64,000 bases of DNA from Gaeumannomyces sp. JS-464 (lineage: Eukaryota; Ascomycota; Sordariomycetes; Magnaporthales; Magnaporthaceae). Location: positions 2,728,001-2,792,000 of the forward strand of contig NGZR01000005.1 of assembly GCA_002197995.1 (NCBI GenBank), in the 5' to 3' direction. The position numbers and the translations under genes were made by a program. Shown one piece after another: positions 60,682 to 64,000 of the stretch (positions within the stretch are counted from its first letter, which is position 1; the number at the start of each line of letters is the position of its first letter). The notes beneath the pieces are model-generated. The model ran no database searches, was not told the origin of the DNA, and saw nothing but the letters and a program-made list of their open reading frames with translations.

Positions 60682-63242
60682 ATGTCCAGCGAAGCCAGAC
60701 CGGCCGCCGCCGCCTCTGGGAGCGCAGAAGACCTGCGCATCGAACAGGGAGGGCCGAACCAGCGGCTCGCGCAGCTCAACGATGCCGGCCTCGACGATAA
60801 GGTGCTCGTCCGGAGGCGCAGGAGGGCACCAGGCGAGAGCATAGCCTCAGCCTGGTCCAGGGCTTCAAGACGTACAAGCGTGCCGCGTTCTGGAGTATTC
60901 TGATCTCTTGCACGGTCATCATGGAAGGTGAGCCGGCCATGGAGATTATTCACGGAGATATCAAACGAATACTAATAGGGCCGGCCCTAAATCAGGTTAT
61001 GACGTAACGCTGCTTGGATCCTTCTTCGGGTATGTATGGCAATGGTGTTTGAATTTCTTTGGTCCCCTTGCCTTGCTTTGTTTTGCCACTAGGTGGCATT
61101 CCAAGCCACAGTGTTCCCGTTTATGGTTCTTTCTCAGGACACGGACAAGATAATCAAAACGAAAGGACTGACCAAGAAATTCCGCCAAGATACCCTCAGT
61201 TTCGACTGAAATATGGGGAATATCTTAACGAAGAGCGTGGGTAAGTTCAGCGTCGAAAGCCTTGCTGAAATACTCTGGCTTGTGATAAGTCGACATGGCT
61301 AACATTGTTTTTTTTTCTTTACAGATTCCAGATTTCAAGCCGCTGGCAACAGGTTGGATCCCCTTCTTCTCACAAGTTGTGTCTTTCTGTCATCCTTACC
61401 CCTGTCTCTGCCCGGAGATCCTAGCTCTTCTCTTCGTAACACGAGACTAACCGAAGAACCCACAGGCCTTTAACAGTACGAACAATTTTCAACAATTAAC
61501 TAGTGGCCCCGGGCAGTCGTCTACAATTTGGACATGAAGAAGCACTAACACGCCATAATAACCATGTAAACAGTTTCTAGCGCCCTCGCAAATATCCTCG
61601 GGCTCTGTTAAACGGATACTTCACTTCGAGATATGGTCATCGCAAGGTTATTATGTTCTCACTCACAGCCCTTGCTGGCTGCATCTTCGTCGTATTTTTC
61701 GCCCCAAATATCCAGGTTCAGCTTGCCGGTCAAATCCTTTGCAACATCCCCTGGGGCGTCTTCGCTACGACGGGCCCGGCTTACGCGAGCGAGGTCACGC
61801 CCCTGGCCATCCGCGGCCATCTTACTGCCTACGTCAACCTGTGCTGGTGCATCGGGCAGTTCATCAGCGCCGGCGTGCTCGCGGGGCTGGTCAGCCGCGA
61901 GGACGAGTGGAGCTACAAGATCCCGTTTGCGATCCAGTGGATCTGGCCGATCCCGCTCTTCATCGCCGCCTGGCTCGCGCCCGAATCGCCCTGGCACCTG
62001 GTGCGCATCAACAAGCTCGAGGAGGCGAAGCGCTCGCTCGAGCGCCTCTCAGAGCCCCACGAGCACCCCCGCCTCGACGAGACGCTGGCCATGATGGTGC
62101 AGACCAACAAGATCGAGATCGAGGAGCGCGCCGGCGTCACGTACTGGGACGCCTTCCGCGGCACCAACCTTCGGCGCACAGAGATCGCCTGCATGGGCTT
62201 CCTGTCGCAAATCACCAGCGGCGGCGCGCTGTGTTACCAGGGCACCTTCTTCTTCCAGCAGACGGGGATCCCGGACCGGACGGCCTACTACATCGGCCTC
62301 GGTGGCACCGCCATTGCCTTTATGGGCACCTGCTTGTCCTGGGCCTTCATCTATAAGCTTGGCCGGCGGAGCATCTGGCTCATGGGCTTCTCCAGCCTGG
62401 TTGTCATCCTCTGGACCATCGGGTTCCTGGCGCTTCCTGAGCAGAACCTGCCGCTCGCCTGGGGTCAAAGTCTACTCTGCATTGTCTGGCTTGGTGTCTA
62501 CAGCCTGACAGTTGGTCAGTATCAGGCTTCGTGATCCCTATCTGGCTTCTGCAAACATGGCCTGTGAGACAGAGAAGGCTAACCTCGGAGCAATCGGAAA
62601 CAGGGCCAATCATCTACACCCTAATCTCTGAAATTGGTAGGGACTTCGGTTGTTTCAGCGTCAAATCGGCCGTGTGTGTCTCTTTGTCACTAACCAGCGG
62701 CCTTGAATAGGATCCACCCGCTTGCGAACGCAGACCATCGTGCTAGCTCGAAGTACCTTCTACGTCGGCAACATCATCGGCGGCGGCACGTTGAATGTGA
62801 GGGCTCTTGCCTCAGTCTGGCCCTTCTATCAAGGCAATCTGTTTGCGTATAAGTGCGCTAACAACCTCTGTAGCCAAAAATGGTGGCCCCTGGCGACTGG
62901 AATCTCAAGGGAAAGACGGTATGTAAAAAAAAAAAAAAACAATAAAAAAAAAACATCCATTCCTCTTGGACAGACTCCGATCTTGATGACTATCGACCCC
63001 TTGCTGACTTTTCTGTCCACTCCAAGGCCTTTTTCTGGGCAAGCGTCGCCACGCTGACCCTCGTCTGGGGCTATTTCCGTCTGTTCGAAACCAAGGGCCG
63101 GACCTTTGGCGAGCTGGACATCATGTTCCAGCGCGGAGTCACTGCCCGGCAGTCGTCAACGTACAAGCTGGAAAGCGACGACATGTTCATGACCAAGACC
63201 AACGAGTCGGCCCCGGCAGCTGCCGACTCCAAGAGGCAGTGA
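60682..63242 (+). CDS. MFS alpha-glucoside (maltose-type) permease, ten exons, two frame breaks
   Basis: Sugar:H+ symporter of the fungal maltose/general alpha-glucoside group, plasma membrane. Exons (introns GT-AG): 60682-60927, 60996-61029, 61190-61240, 61325-61352, 61466-61475, 61574-62514, 62604-62636, 62711-62796, 62874-62918, 63027-63242. Conserved blocks: VIMEGYDVTLLGSFFGYPQF, NGYFTSRYGHRKVI, CNIPWGVFATTGPAYASEV, RGHLTAYVNLCW, APESPWHLVR, GPIIYTLISEIGSTRLRTQT, YVGNIIGG and RLFETKGRTFGELDIMF. Frame breaks: about 60812 (GGG read as GG, before EAQEGTRREHS) and about 61606 (TTT read as TT, before the NGYFTSRYGH block). Nothing for sugar hydrolysis is recognisable next to it. Confidence 0.87.
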
Positions 63243-63725
63243 GGACGGCGGAGGGGGTCAGGGGGGTCACGAAGGGGAACACGAAGCCGCGGCTTGCGCC
63301 AAGAGCCCGTGGGGGCAGGGCTAGATATTGTGACCTTGGGATCTGAAGATGATTACTTCCGGCGGCTAATATCACCAGGGTTTCTCGTCCTGTGGCGCCT
63401 TCTTACCAGACAGAGGTTCGTTTAGGAAGCTGTCCAGTGCCGTGGGCGAGCTGGCCCATCCATTGTACCCCATTTTCTTGGTTCCATTCTGGAGCCGGCA
63501 GAGTATGATGGCCGTGGTTGGATCTGCTCGTATAAATGCCGGCGGGAGTGGCGCTGATTGGCTGCAGGAACACGAGATTCGCCTGTCGCGATGGAAGGGG
63601 CCAGCCAGGGGCGGGTTCTGGTTCTGGAACGAGCCGGCCACGACCGTTGGCGGGGGAGAGCGCCGGCTGGGGAGATTAGTAGGGGATGACGTGATGGCTT
63701 CTGCCAATCAAGCTTAAATCTGGAG
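63243..63725. other. Intergenic, no gene seen
   Basis: 3' region of the permease gene; nothing recognised. Confidence 0.5.
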
Positions 63726-64000
63726 TTAATTCCTACTTTTTGTTGTTGCCTGGGAGGAGCCGCGGTGATTTTGTGGGGAAGAAAGGATCTCGTGCCGGCC
63801 TTGTGCTCGCCGGGATTTCCGAGCACTCGAGCCGCCATCAGCGCGTACTACCGCGACCAAAGGCGGGATAACGGGACGGCGGTGAAATGCATTGTGCAAC
63901 GGTTCGATGTTCTTGACCGCCTCGTAAATGGCCATTTCGAGGCGGCGGCGCGCCTTTGCTTGACACTGCAGGGGCGGCGGCAACGTGACTTGGCCGTCGC
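63726..64000 (-). CDS. Possible 3' end of a leftward gene entering from the right edge
   Basis: The minus-strand frame is open to the right edge and reads LEMAIYEAVKNIEPLHNAFH with ordinary amino-acid composition before a Ser/Arg-rich end at 63726. No family recognised. It may be chance. Confidence 0.2.
   Translation of the reverse strand, partial: DGQVTLPPPLQCQAKARRRLEMAIYEAVKNIEPLHNAFHRRPVIPPLVAVVRADGGSSARKSRRAQGRHEILSSPQNHRGSSQATTKSRN

Overview
The window is nuclear DNA of a filamentous ascomycete (Pezizomycotina, most likely a Sordariomycete). Genes carry short GT-AG introns (about 58-160 nt) with CTAAC/CTGAC-type branch sites, coding DNA is GC-rich, and gene families are fungal: Zn2Cys6 regulator, FRE metalloreductase, AzgA purine permease, MAL-type sugar permease, SidF. 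A Pot2/Fot1-like DNA transposon has decayed in an AT-rich, RIP-like way. About 18 protein genes can be recognised.

Layout. 1-2.4 kb: protein kinase-like gene, open at the left edge. 3.18-5.04 kb: complete but dead pogo/Pot2-like transposon with TIRs and a TA duplication. 5.6 kb: possible tiny secreted protein. 6.6-9.0 kb: carotenoid oxygenase. 11.3-25.1 kb: a run of small-molecule enzymes around a Zn2Cys6 regulator (Gfo/Idh/MocA oxidoreductase, dialkylglycine-decarboxylase-like PLP enzyme, 2OG-Fe(II) oxygenase, CmcJ/AsaB-like oxidoreductase, M20 amidohydrolase, SDR), with no PKS, NRPS or terpene synthase; it may be a metabolic cluster. 25.6-28.7 kb: patatin-like lipase. 31.8-42.3 kb: alpha/beta hydrolase, SidI-like acyl-CoA ligase, SidF-like hydroxyornithine transacylase and an AIF2/AMID-like flavoprotein. 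42.57-42.92 kb: scrambled rDNA fragments. 44 kb: secreted cupredoxin. 48.7-50.9 kb: AzgA-like permease. 51-52.4 kb: ankyrin remnant. 52.7-53.7 kb: C2H2 protein. 55.5 kb: ferric reductase. 58.6 kb: second SDR. 60.7-63.2 kb: alpha-glucoside permease.

The strongest biology is an iron theme. I find seven exact copies of ATCWGATAA, the site bound by the fungal iron-repressor GATA factors (SreA/SRE/Urbs1/Sre1), in only four intergenic regions: upstream of the SidI-like ligase (inverted pair), the SidF-like transacylase (two), the AIF2-like flavoprotein (one) and the ferric reductase (inverted pair). Ligase and transacylase both end in peroxisomal PTS1-like tripeptides (AKL, PKL), which fits peroxisomal siderophore side-chain synthesis. 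The flavoprotein is the new element: a candidate iron-regulated partner of this set.

Technical warning. About 26 single-base frame breaks lie in otherwise well-conserved genes. Most sit in short mononucleotide runs and nearly all look like a run read one base short (about 20) or long (about 6). Other genes here are perfectly intact. This looks like homopolymer-length error in the assembly rather than mass pseudogenisation; affected genes are annotated as CDS with the break described. The intergenic stretches of about 2.3 kb (9.1-11.3), 3.1 kb (28.7-31.8) and 4.1 kb (44.5-48.7) hold no gene I can support.
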